In this document: positions 1 through 5,250 of the stretch, in pieces
Position numbering within the stretch: position 1 is the first letter of the stretch
Layout: every line of letters begins with the position of its first letter
Assembly (NCBI GenBank): GCA_021163905.1
Contig: JAGGTG010000235.1
Location: 1-5,281, forward strand
Source: Candidatus Aerophobota bacterium
Lineage (GTDB): Bacteria > Aerophobota > Aerophobia > Aerophobales > B3-G15
Length of the DNA stretch: 5,281 nucleotides
Direction: 5' to 3'
Translations under genes and position numbers: made by a program
The notes under the pieces: generated by a model
What the model was told of the DNA's origin: nothing
The model's database searches: none
What the model saw: the letters and a program-made list of their open reading frames with translations, nothing else

Positions 1-10
1 TTCATAATTG

Positions 11-90
11 GTTTGCCGGTTGTTCGGTTAGTCAGTTGTCTGGTTTGTCGGTTTGCCAGTTGATCAGTTAATGCGTAAATGAGTTGATGC
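11..90. repeat. Degenerate 8-bp tandem array (about 10 units)
   Basis: Read on the plus strand in steps of eight, the units are GTTTGCCG, GTTGTTCG, GTTAGTCA, GTTGTCTG, GTTTGTCG, GTTTGCCA, GTTGATCA, GTTAATGC, GTAAATGA and GTTGATGC. The GT at positions 1-2 is kept in all ten, the third base T in nine, and a pyrimidine-rich 3' half ending in G/A is frequent. The phase never slips over 80 bp. An 8-bp period is not a multiple of three, so this is not a conserved coding repeat. Its function is unknown. It lies downstream of the minus-strand micro-ORF and could be its 3' untranslated region. Confidence 0.75.
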
Positions 91-92
91 GC

Positions 93-164
93 TCAAGCTT
101 TTAACCAAACAAACCAAATAAACCAAATAGACGAGATAGACCCAAATATCACAGGTCTTCTCAT
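93..164 (-). CDS. Possible 23-aa hydrophobic micro-protein
   Basis: On the minus strand, AGGAGG (171-176) is followed by six bases and then ATG (164-162). This opens a 23-codon frame that ends in TGA (95-93). The peptide starts MRRPVIFGSISS and ends with the aromatic stretch IWFIWFVWLKA. It has a basic N-terminus, a hydrophobic middle with three Trp and four Phe, and a terminal Lys-Ala. That shape suits a single membrane-inserting peptide. A plausible promoter lies upstream (211-239). No family is recognised. It could be a small membrane peptide, a type I toxin-like peptide, a leader peptide for a gene beyond the left edge, or a chance frame in repeat DNA. The ribosome site, promoter and frame-keeping 9-bp repeat argue for expression. 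The low complexity argues for caution. Confidence 0.4.
   Translation of the reverse strand: MRRPVIFGSISSIWFIWFVWLKA
103..147. repeat. 9-bp tandem array (5 units, consensus AACCAAATA)
   Basis: Units on the plus strand are AACCAAACA, AACCAAATA, AACCAAATA, GACGAGATA and GACCCAAAT. The first three are nearly identical and the last two have diverged. The array lies wholly inside the minus-strand micro-ORF. There each unit equals three codons and gives the recurring Ile-Trp-Phe pattern. The bias is opposite to that of the 8-bp array (CAAACC against GGTTTG). For example, 110-117 (CAAACCAA) is exactly complementary to 8-15 (TTGGTTTG), so the two arrays could fold together in a transcript. Confidence 0.7.
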
Positions 165-170
165 AGTAAA

Positions 171-176
171 CCTCCT
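171..176 (-). promoter_or_regulatory. Consensus ribosome-binding site of the micro-ORF
   Basis: The minus strand reads AGGAGG, a perfect anti-16S match, and the spacer TTTACT (six bases) leads to ATG. This is better placed than the ribosome site of the MATE gene, and it is the main reason for taking the 23-codon frame seriously. Confidence 0.6.
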
Positions 177-210
177 AAAAAATTCATGAGATTTCTCTCC
201 CCCGTGACCC

Positions 211-239
211 TTTTTACCATATTTTTTTCTTTTTGTCAC
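211..239 (-). promoter_or_regulatory. Candidate leftward promoter for the micro-ORF
   Basis: The minus strand shows a -35 box GTGACA (239-234), a 17-bp A-rich spacer and a -10 box TAAAAA (216-211). Transcription would start near 204, giving a leader of about 40 bases before the micro-ORF. The -35 box lies inside GGGTGACAAA, the same ten bases that carry the -35 box of the opposing MATE promoter. Confidence 0.4.
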
Positions 240-293
240 CCCTTAAAATCACTTTGGAAAAATAAAATAGGAATATTATCTCTGGGTGACAAA
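232..293. repeat. 10-bp inverted repeat holding both divergent -35 boxes
   Basis: TTTGTCACCC at 232-241 and GGGTGACAAA at 284-293 are perfect inverted copies 42 bp apart. Each arm contains the -35 hexamer GTGACA of the promoter firing outward from it. The arms may simply be duplicated promoter sequence, or they may be a shared binding site for a regulator of both transcripts. Confidence 0.6.
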
Positions 294-314
294 TTAAGGA
301 TTTTTTACTAAAAT
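286..314 (+). promoter_or_regulatory. Promoter of the MATE transporter gene
   Basis: The -35 box is GTGACA (286-291), the spacer is 17 bp, and the -10 box is TAAAAT (309-314). The expected start is near 321, giving a leader of about 26 bases that includes the AAAGGTG ribosome site. The -10 box is identical to that of the repressor gene at 1843-1848, which supports both calls. Confidence 0.6.
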
Positions 315-333
315 TTGAAGAACCTTAAGAAAC

Positions 334-340
334 AAAGGTG
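334..340 (+). promoter_or_regulatory. Ribosome-binding site deciding the MATE start
   Basis: AAAGGTG is followed by six bases (CAATTT) and then ATG at 347. An in-frame GTG at 338 would overlap this site and leave no ribosome site of its own, so ATG 347 is preferred. Confidence 0.6.
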
Positions 341-346
341 CAATTT

Positions 347-1729
347 ATGAATAAAGATCCGCTTCCGGAAAGAGAAGTTATAATAAAAAGGGATCTTACA
401 AAGGGAAATATAATCCGTAATATCTGGCATTTAGCTTTTCCTTTAATAATAGGAAACGTTCTTTTGGGAACTTTTGAGATGGTCGATATGGCATTTGTTG
501 GCAGGCTCGGACCTTCTGCAGTAGCCGCTGTATCTTTAAGTGGAGCTATTACAGGAATAATCTGGATAGTAATTATGGGAATATCTACCGGTACCGTTGC
601 TATGGTGGCAAGATTCATCGGGGCAAAAGAATTTAAAAAGGCAAATAATGTAGCCACTCAGTCTCTTTTAATTTCTCTTTCAGGAGGTGTAATTACAGCT
701 ATAGCAGGTTTTTTATTTGCTCAATCTATACTTAAAGCTATGGGGGCAAGGGGAGAGGTCCTGGATCTCGGTATTTCTTATTTCAGAATTATTTGTTTTG
801 GAGCACTTGCTGTATTTCCGTCTGTAACTTTAGCTTTTGCCTTGAGAGGAGCAGGAGATGCTCTCACACCAACAAAAGTTTTGATATTTTCCACGGGATT
901 AAATATCATTTTAGATCCCCTGTTTATCTTTGGTATAGGGTGTTTTCCTCAAATGGGAGTAGCTGGTTCCGCAATAGCAACGGTAATAGCAAGATCAGTG
1001 GAAATGTTTATTCTCCTCATTATTTTTCTTAAGGGGAAATCCCATCTTCACATAGACCTTAAAACCCTGAAAATAGAACCAGGATTAATCTGGAAAATTA
1101 TGAAAATAGGGATATTTGTCTCTATAACAGAACTTATGTGGAACATATCCAGTCTCGTTTTGATGAGAATCGTGGCTTTTTACGGAACCTTTGCTATAGC
1201 TGCTTATGGTATCGGGATAAGATTGATGCTTGCCGTTCAAATGCCTGGTTTTGCTCTTGCTCAATCAGCAGCAACTTTAGTAGGCCAGAATTTGGGAGCA
1301 AATAAGCCAGAAAGAGCAGAAAAAAGTGCCTGGTTGAGTTTAGGATTTTACGAGATTATGATGATAGTTCTAACAGGTATTATCTTTCTTTTTACTCCCC
1401 GGGTGGTTGCTGTATTTAACACAAATCCTGAGGTTATAAAAATAGGTGTTAGTTATCTTAAGTTTATGGCGGCAACTTTTGTGTTTATGGCTTTAAGTAT
1501 AACCTTAGCAGGAGCTATGCAGGGAGCCGGTGATTCCTTCTCACCTATGGTAATCGATGGAATAACTCTTTTTGCAGTTCGTATCCCTCTGGTAATAATT
1601 CTTGCCAATACCCTGGAACTTGGCATCATTGGAATATGGACAGGAATTGCCATTTCTAATATAATTGAAGGATTGTGTATGAGTTTCCGTTTCTCCCAGG
1701 GAAAGTGGAAATATAAAATTATCAGTTGA
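347..1729 (+). CDS. MATE family multidrug/metabolite efflux transporter
   Basis: This is a complete 460-residue inner-membrane antiporter of the MATE (NorM/DinF-like) family. Members expel organic cations or metabolites in exchange for Na+ or H+. The usual length is about 440-470 residues with 12 membrane helices in two homologous halves. Visible marks are the N-lobe motif EMVDMAFVGRLG (residues 44-55) with its acidic Asp47, ARFIGAKEFKKAN (88-100), ALRGAGDALTP (165-175) and LDPLFIFGIG (189-198). The second half repeats the design with LVGQNLGANKPERAE (311-325) and a second GAGD motif in AGAMQGAGDSFSP. No truncation or frameshift is seen. The gene has its own promoter, stands 133 bp before the repressor, and has no clear terminator after it, so some read-through is possible. 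The substrate cannot be told from sequence. The family assignment is very secure. Confidence 0.95.
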   Translation: MNKDPLPEREVIIKRDLTKGNIIRNIWHLAFPLIIGNVLLGTFEMVDMAFVGRLGPSAVAAVSLSGAITGIIWIVIMGISTGTVAMVARFIGAKEFKKANNVATQSLLISLSGGVITAIAGFLFAQSILKAMGARGEVLDLGISYFRIICFGALAVFPSVTLAFALRGAGDALTPTKVLIFSTGLNIILDPLFIFGIGCFPQMGVAGSAIATVIARSVEMFILLIIFLKGKSHLHIDLKTLKIEPGLIWKIMKIGIFVSITELMWNISSLVLMRIVAFYGTFAIAAYGIGIRLMLAVQMPGFALAQSAATLVGQNLGANKPERAEKSAWLSLGFYEIMMIVLTGIIFLFTPRVVAVFNTNPEVIKIGVSYLKFMAATFVFMALSITLAGAMQGAGDSFSPMVIDGITLFAVRIPLVIILANTLELGIIGIWTGIAISNIIEGLCMSFRFSQGKWKYKIIS

Positions 1730-1759
1730 ACCCATCTTTTGTATTCAAGAAACTTTTCA

Positions 1760-1813
1760 ATTTTTCAAAAAATTCAATTAGACAATATAAATATGGATCT
1801 TACTTTGAAAAAT
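1760..1813. repeat. 10-bp A/T-rich inverted repeat between MATE gene and repressor promoter
   Basis: ATTTTTCAAA (1760-1769) and TTTGAAAAAT (1804-1813) are perfect inverted copies 34 bp apart, seven bp upstream of the repressor -35 box. The region is rich in TTCAA/TTGAA words. It could be a weak 3' hairpin of the MATE transcript or an upstream regulator site. It has no GC stem or U-tract, so it is not called a terminator. A/T-rich repeats of this length can arise by chance. Confidence 0.35.
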
Positions 1814-1819
1814 CATTTC

Positions 1820-1848
1820 TTGACAAAAAATTCAATAAAAGGTAAAAT
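1820..1848 (+). promoter_or_regulatory. Promoter of the LacI-family repressor gene
   Basis: A perfect -35 box TTGACA (1820-1825), a 17-bp spacer and a -10 box TAAAAT (1843-1848, five of six matches) make this the best promoter in the window. The expected start is about 1854-1857, only six to nine bases before the ATG at 1863. Confidence 0.8.
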
Positions 1849-1849
1849 A

Positions 1850-1861
1850 TGAACCGGTTCA
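1850..1861 (+). promoter_or_regulatory. LacI-family operator (TGAACCGGTTCA)
   Basis: This is a perfect 12-bp palindrome with the central CG typical of LacI/GalR-family operators. It sits between the -10 box and the start codon and covers the expected transcription start, where a bound repressor would block polymerase. The protein encoded right after it is a LacI-family regulator, so autoregulation is the natural reading. No second copy of AACCGGTT was found elsewhere in the window. Confidence 0.8.
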
Positions 1862-1862
1862 A

Positions 1863-2912
1863 ATGAAGTCAACAATTAGAGAAGTAGCTAAGTTAGCAGG
1901 TGTTTCTATTGGAAGCGTTTCTAATGTTTTTAATGGAAGAAGGGTTAGAAAAGATATTTATCAAAGAGTAATGGAGGCAGCTTCAGTCTTAGAATATACT
2001 CCTTACGCTGTTGCCAGAAAATTAGCCCTCAAAAAAACAAAGTCCATCGGGTTGTTTATCCCACACAGAGGAAAGGAAATGTTTATTACCGGATTATGGG
2101 GATTTTTAACTTCTCTAATTCATGGTATTTTTAAAGTTACCGAGGCTCGAGATTACAGTTTTTATTTAGATTTTTCTTCTCTTTCAAAAATAAAGGAGAA
2201 AGATTTGCTAAATAAAATTGTTAAAGAGAGAGCCTTAGATGGTATGATTATTTTTCTACGTTGCCCTATTGATTGCAAATTAGTAGCAGAGATAGAAAGA
2301 CAAAATTTTCCTACTATTCTTGTAAACGCAGGTTTATCTGGTGTTAATATACCATCAATAGAAGTCAATAATTTTAAGGGAGCAAAAGAGGCTATAGACT
2401 ATCTCATAAAGTTAGGTCATTCAAGAATAGCTATGATTACTGGACCTCTTGAATTTTTAGATGTAAAAGAAAGAATTAAAGGTTACAAGCAATCTCTAAA
2501 AGAGCATGATATACCTTACGATCCTGAATTAATAAAAGAAGGAGATTGGGTGTTTAAAACTGGGTATTTTCATACAAAGGAGTTGATTAACTTAAAAAAA
2601 CCACCTACTGCTATATTTTGTGCAAATGATCCTATGGCTGCTGGAGCAATTAAGGCTATCAAAGAAGAAAAAATGCTAGTCCCTGAAGATATCTCCATAA
2701 TTGGGTTTGATGATCAGGTAAGTGCAAAAATGTTAGAGCCGCCACTTACTACTGTAAGGCAACCTCTTTATCAACTGGGAGTTCTATCTGCAAAAAAATT
2801 GTTTGATATTATAGATAGGAAGAATTCTGGTCCAACCAAAAAAATTCTGGATCCAAAACTCATTATAAGGGACTCATGTACTTCTCCAAAAAATGCATCT
2901 AAAAGAAAATAA
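1863..2912 (+). CDS. LacI-family sugar-responsive transcriptional repressor
   Basis: This 349-residue cytoplasmic DNA-binding regulator has the family's usual length. The N-terminal helix-turn-helix is TIREVAKLAGVS (4-15) followed by the recognition helix IGSVSNVFNG (16-25). The hinge helix region is EYTPYAVARKL (44-54), with Leu54 as the expected minor-groove wedge. The effector domain starts at about residue 60 (KSIGLFIP). It keeps KLGHSRIAMITGP (183-195), Arg204 of the sugar-contacting segment, CANDPMAAGA (253-262) and IIGFDD (279-284). The start is fixed because the family almost always begins a few residues before TIREVA. No ribosome site precedes it, and the mRNA should be nearly leaderless. 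It probably represses its own promoter and responds to a sugar taken up by the transporter encoded 93 bp downstream. The effector is unknown. Confidence 0.95.
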   Translation: MKSTIREVAKLAGVSIGSVSNVFNGRRVRKDIYQRVMEAASVLEYTPYAVARKLALKKTKSIGLFIPHRGKEMFITGLWGFLTSLIHGIFKVTEARDYSFYLDFSSLSKIKEKDLLNKIVKERALDGMIIFLRCPIDCKLVAEIERQNFPTILVNAGLSGVNIPSIEVNNFKGAKEAIDYLIKLGHSRIAMITGPLEFLDVKERIKGYKQSLKEHDIPYDPELIKEGDWVFKTGYFHTKELINLKKPPTAIFCANDPMAAGAIKAIKEEKMLVPEDISIIGFDDQVSAKMLEPPLTTVRQPLYQLGVLSAKKLFDIIDRKNSGPTKKILDPKLIIRDSCTSPKNASKRK

Positions 2913-2915
2913 ATA

Positions 2916-2952
2916 AGGCCTGGGGGAGGTGGAAATGTTAGTTGTCAGGCCT
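2916..2952 (+). promoter_or_regulatory. Inverted repeat AGGCCTG/CAGGCCT with ribosome site in the loop
   Basis: AGGCCTG (2916-2922) and CAGGCCT (2946-2952) can form a 7-bp GC-rich stem, plus one G-U pair, around a loop of about 22 bases. The loop contains the ribosome-site sequence GGAGGTGG and the start of a mini-ORF. Each arm also holds the palindrome AGGCCT, and the two centres are 31 bp apart (about three helical turns), so paired operators are an alternative. No T-run follows, so it is not a normal intrinsic terminator. Confidence 0.45.
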
Positions 2953-2961
2953 ATTAAATGA
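2935..2961 (+). CDS. Possible 8-codon leader mini-ORF (MLVVRPIK)
   Basis: GGAGGT (2925-2930) stands four bases before ATG 2935, and the frame ends at TGA 2959-2961. The Arg and Pro codons (AGG CCT) lie in the right arm of the AGGCCTG/CAGGCCT stem, so a translating ribosome would open that stem. The stop overlaps the ATG of a second mini-ORF. No known leader peptide is recognised. A frame of this length can occur by chance, and the main support is the strong ribosome site. Confidence 0.25.
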   Translation: MLVVRPIK

Positions 2962-3002
2962 AGGGTTATTTTAGGGAAAGAAATAAAAAAGGAGGAGAAT
3001 AA
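2958..3002 (+). CDS. Possible 14-codon mini-ORF coupled to the binding-protein gene
   Basis: ATG 2958 overlaps the TGA of the preceding mini-ORF (ATGA). The frame reads MKGYFRERNKKGGE and ends in TAA at 3000-3002, three bases before the binding-protein ATG. Its last codons are simply the ribosome site of the next gene translated, so the peptide itself is probably unimportant. If it is translated, its terminating ribosomes would stop right at the start of the binding-protein gene. Confidence 0.2.
   Translation: MKGYFRERNKKGGE
2989..2997 (+). promoter_or_regulatory. Strong ribosome-binding site of the binding-protein gene
   Basis: AAGGAGGAG is followed by an eight-base A-rich spacer and ATG 3006. 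This is a strong site, in keeping with a protein that must be made in large amounts. No convincing promoter was found between the repressor gene and this site. TTGTCA at 2942-2947 with TATTTT at 2967-2972 has a poor 19-bp spacing. Confidence 0.7.
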
Positions 3003-3005
3003 AAA

Positions 3006-4271
3006 ATGCAAAAAAAATTTATAGGTATAGCTCTAACTATCTGCATATTTCTCTTTGCAGGATTAGTAGGATTAGCTAACTCATCTAGTAAATTAATAAT
3101 CTACCACTGGTGGACAGCAGGAGGAGAGAAAGAAGCTATTGATAGTGTTTTTAACAAATTTAACCAGAAGTATCCAGATATAGAAATAGTAGAGAACCCT
3201 ATTGCAGGTGGTGGTGGGGGAATAATGAGAGCCCAGATTAAAACAATGATAATGGCAGGGCAATCCCCCGATACATTCCAGCTTACCTATGGAACTGGCA
3301 TGATAGGTTCCTTTGCAGAAGTACTTGATCCAATAGATGATCTCTGGAAAGATTTTCCAGTTCCTGCTATGGTTAAAAAAATGGGCACAATAAAAAATCA
3401 CCAATATGGTATCCCCTTAAATATCATGAGAAATAACTGCCTTTGGTATAATAAAGCGATAATTGATAAGTTGGGAGTAGCTATGCCTCTTGAGACACTG
3501 TATGATTTTTATATAGCCTGCGAGAAAGTAAAGAATGCAGGGTATATTCCCTATGCTGTAGGGGCTGGAGGAGGTCAAAAATTCTGGTGGGTTCATATAG
3601 CTGAACAGTTTTTACTCGGGCTTCCACACGGAGGACCAGAATATATTACCAAACTTTACGGAGGGAAAGCAGATCCAGCAAATGATCCTGCTATAAGAGA
3701 GTTGTTGGAAGCACTGAGAAGATTAGTGGTAAATAAATATATAAATTCTGATTATGCTGCACTAACCTGGGACCAAGCTGCTGATCTTTTGATGACAAAT
3801 AAGGCTGCATTTTATCAGATGGGTGACTGGGCAAAGGGACATTTTACATCTGCTGGATGGAAACCAAAGGTTGATTTTGATTATCAGCCAAGTCCAGGTA
3901 CGAGTGGTTATTTTACTCTCCATTTGGATTGTTTTGTCTTACCTAAGGGTGCTCCACATAGAGATGCAGCAATAAAGTGGCTTAAATTTTTAAAAACGGT
4001 AGAAGCAGAAACAGCATTTTGCCCAATAAAAGGAGCAACTCCACCAAGATTAGATGCTCCTATAGATATGTACGATGCGATTTCTAAAGATATTTTGAAT
4101 AGTTTCAGAAATCCAAAGACAAAAATTGTCCAATCTGCCTGGGCCCAACCGCCCGAGGCATGGTTAGATGTATATGGCGATATGCTAAGTGCCTTTGTTA
4201 TAGATCCAGACGTTGAAAAGGGTGTAAAGGATTTTGCCTCGGCTTATAAAAGAGTCTTTGGTTTTAAGTGA
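3006..4271 (+). CDS. Sugar ABC transporter, extracellular solute-binding protein (CUT1 type)
   Basis: This 421-residue exported binding protein captures sugar outside the inner membrane and delivers it to the permease pair. Residues 1-24 form a signal peptide: basic MQKK, a hydrophobic core to about residue 20, and a likely cut after GLA (22-24). LTIC at 10-13 is a poor lipobox, since Ile precedes Cys, so it is probably not a lipoprotein. The mature start carries IIYHWWTAGGE (31-41), with paired tryptophans suited to sugar stacking, then NPIAGGGGG (64-72). Later marks are the segment QMGDWAKGHF and the C-terminal half motif GYFTLHLDCFVLPKGAPH. From remembered family features, HWWTxGGE plus a glycine loop is typical of glucose/mannose-binding members (GtsA-like), but the sugar is not proven. 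It is the first structural gene of the operon, followed by a strong hairpin that should favour its own expression. Confidence 0.93.
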   Translation: MQKKFIGIALTICIFLFAGLVGLANSSSKLIIYHWWTAGGEKEAIDSVFNKFNQKYPDIEIVENPIAGGGGGIMRAQIKTMIMAGQSPDTFQLTYGTGMIGSFAEVLDPIDDLWKDFPVPAMVKKMGTIKNHQYGIPLNIMRNNCLWYNKAIIDKLGVAMPLETLYDFYIACEKVKNAGYIPYAVGAGGGQKFWWVHIAEQFLLGLPHGGPEYITKLYGGKADPANDPAIRELLEALRRLVVNKYINSDYAALTWDQAADLLMTNKAAFYQMGDWAKGHFTSAGWKPKVDFDYQPSPGTSGYFTLHLDCFVLPKGAPHRDAAIKWLKFLKTVEAETAFCPIKGATPPRLDAPIDMYDAISKDILNSFRNPKTKIVQSAWAQPPEAWLDVYGDMLSAFVIDPDVEKGVKDFASAYKRVFGFK

Positions 4272-4295
4272 GATGGAGAGATTTAGGTGAATAAG

Positions 4296-4345
4296 AAAAA
4301 GGGGGGCAATTTAAAAACTCTTGTTTTTTGCTGGCCCCCCTTTTT
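4296..4345 (+). terminator. Intercistronic hairpin, probably a leaky terminator or mRNA stabiliser
   Basis: AAAAAGGGGGGC (4296-4307) pairs perfectly over 12 bp with GCCCCCCTTTTT (4334-4345). Inside it a second stem AAAAAC/GTTTTT (4313-4318/4323-4328) closes a four-base TCTT loop. The outer stem runs directly into five T, the form of an intrinsic terminator, and its A-run on the other side would let it work in both directions. It lies 24 bp after the binding-protein stop and 17 bp before the permease start. It would therefore lower permease expression or protect the upstream message from 3' decay, as known for binding-protein operons such as malE-malF. Confidence 0.85.
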
Positions 4346-4362
4346 AAATTAAATAGAGATTA

Positions 4363-5250
4363 ATGAGAGATATTTATAAGTTAAAAAGGGTTGTGCCGGT
4401 TTTTATTTTTATTCTTCCCGCAGTTTCACTGGTTATTATATTTGTATATATTTTTTCTGGATGGAGTGCTTGGGCATCGTTAACTAACTGGCGAGGTATA
4501 GGTCACTTTGGAGAATTTGCTGGATTGAATAATTATATAAAACTTTTTACCCAAGATCCTATATTTAAACAATGCTTAATAAATACCATAGAACTTGCCC
4601 TAGTTTTCATAGGTATTACTATTCCATTGGGACTTATTATAGCAATATTGCTGGACTTAGGAATTAAAGGAAAGAGTATATTTAGAGCAGTTTACCTTCT
4701 TCCCTTATCTTTTTCTTTTGTAGTATCGGCAGCTATATGGACTTGGATGTTTGCTCCTACTAATGGGGCCATTAATACTTTACTTAGAATACTTAACCTT
4801 GATGTTTTAACTCAACCATGGATCACATCCACTAAGCAATCTCTTTTTTGTATTGCATTAGTTTATATCTGGCAATTTTCAGGGTTTGCAACTTTAGTTT
4901 ATTATGCCGGTATATCTGGAGTATCTCCCAATTTAAGTGAGGCTGCCCAAATAGATGGTGCTTCCACTTTTCAAAAATACTGGTATATAATTGTCCCCTT
5001 ACAAAAGCCAGCTACCCTAACGGTACTTACCATACTCCTTATGTACTCTTTAAGGGTTTTTGATCTGGTCTGGTTAATGACTGGAGGAGGACCCGGATAC
5101 TCCTCAGAGGTTTTAGCCACTTATATGTATAGAGTAACATTTAATCAAAATCTATTTGCCTATGGAGCAAGCATAGGATTCTTTATGTTTGTTTTATCTA
5201 TACTTATAATAATTCCCTTTTTTTCAACAGTAATGAGAAGATCAAAATGA
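4363..5250 (+). CDS. Sugar ABC transporter permease, first subunit (MalF/UgpA-like, CUT1)
   Basis: This 295-residue inner-membrane subunit has about six helices, near residues 10-31, 71-97, 106-130, 160-183, 215-238 and 264-289. It forms the transmembrane channel with a second permease. The cytoplasmic EAA loop that docks the ATPase is clear: EAAQIDGASTFQKYW from residue 193, then IIVP (209-212). Other marks are ILLDLGIKGKSIFRAVYLLP (95-114) and FDLVWLMTGGGPGYSSEV (233-250), which resemble permeases of the glucose/mannose-type importers. ATG 4363 has only a weak upstream site (TAGAGA), so translation may be lower than that of the binding protein. The gene follows the intercistronic hairpin and overlaps the next gene by four bases. 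It is full length. Family assignment is secure and substrate is inferred only. Confidence 0.93.
   Translation: MRDIYKLKRVVPVFIFILPAVSLVIIFVYIFSGWSAWASLTNWRGIGHFGEFAGLNNYIKLFTQDPIFKQCLINTIELALVFIGITIPLGLIIAILLDLGIKGKSIFRAVYLLPLSFSFVVSAAIWTWMFAPTNGAINTLLRILNLDVLTQPWITSTKQSLFCIALVYIWQFSGFATLVYYAGISGVSPNLSEAAQIDGASTFQKYWYIIVPLQKPATLTVLTILLMYSLRVFDLVWLMTGGGPGYSSEVLATYMYRVTFNQNLFAYGASIGFFMFVLSILIIIPFFSTVMRRSK

Noticed and set aside
11..147. CRISPR array
   Set aside because: The units are 8-9 bp, degenerate and contiguous, without spacers of uniform length or 24-40 bp repeats.
325..657. 110-codon minus-strand frame opposite the start of the MATE gene
   Set aside because: It is a shadow of the MATE coding strand with no ribosome site, no recognisable domain, and a composition explained by antisense of membrane-helix codons.
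1683..1710. Imperfect hairpin (TTTCC...GGAAA) near the 3' end of the MATE gene as a terminator
   Set aside because: It lies within conserved-length coding sequence, the pairing has several mismatches, and no T-run follows.
1849..1866. Five-codon frame ATG AAC CGG TTC AAA TGA overlapping the repressor start by ATGA, with AAAAGG six bases upstream
   Set aside because: The frame is just the operator read as codons. The predicted transcription start lies inside or after it, so it would not be translated from the main promoter.
2942..2972. Promoter TTGTCA/TATTTT directly before the binding-protein gene
   Set aside because: The spacing is 19 bp, the -10 match is only four of six, and it overlaps the inverted repeat. 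It is possible but too weak to list as a feature.
3093..3404. 103-codon minus-strand frame opposite the binding-protein gene
   Set aside because: It lies entirely within the well-supported binding-protein coding region and has no ribosome site or family resemblance.
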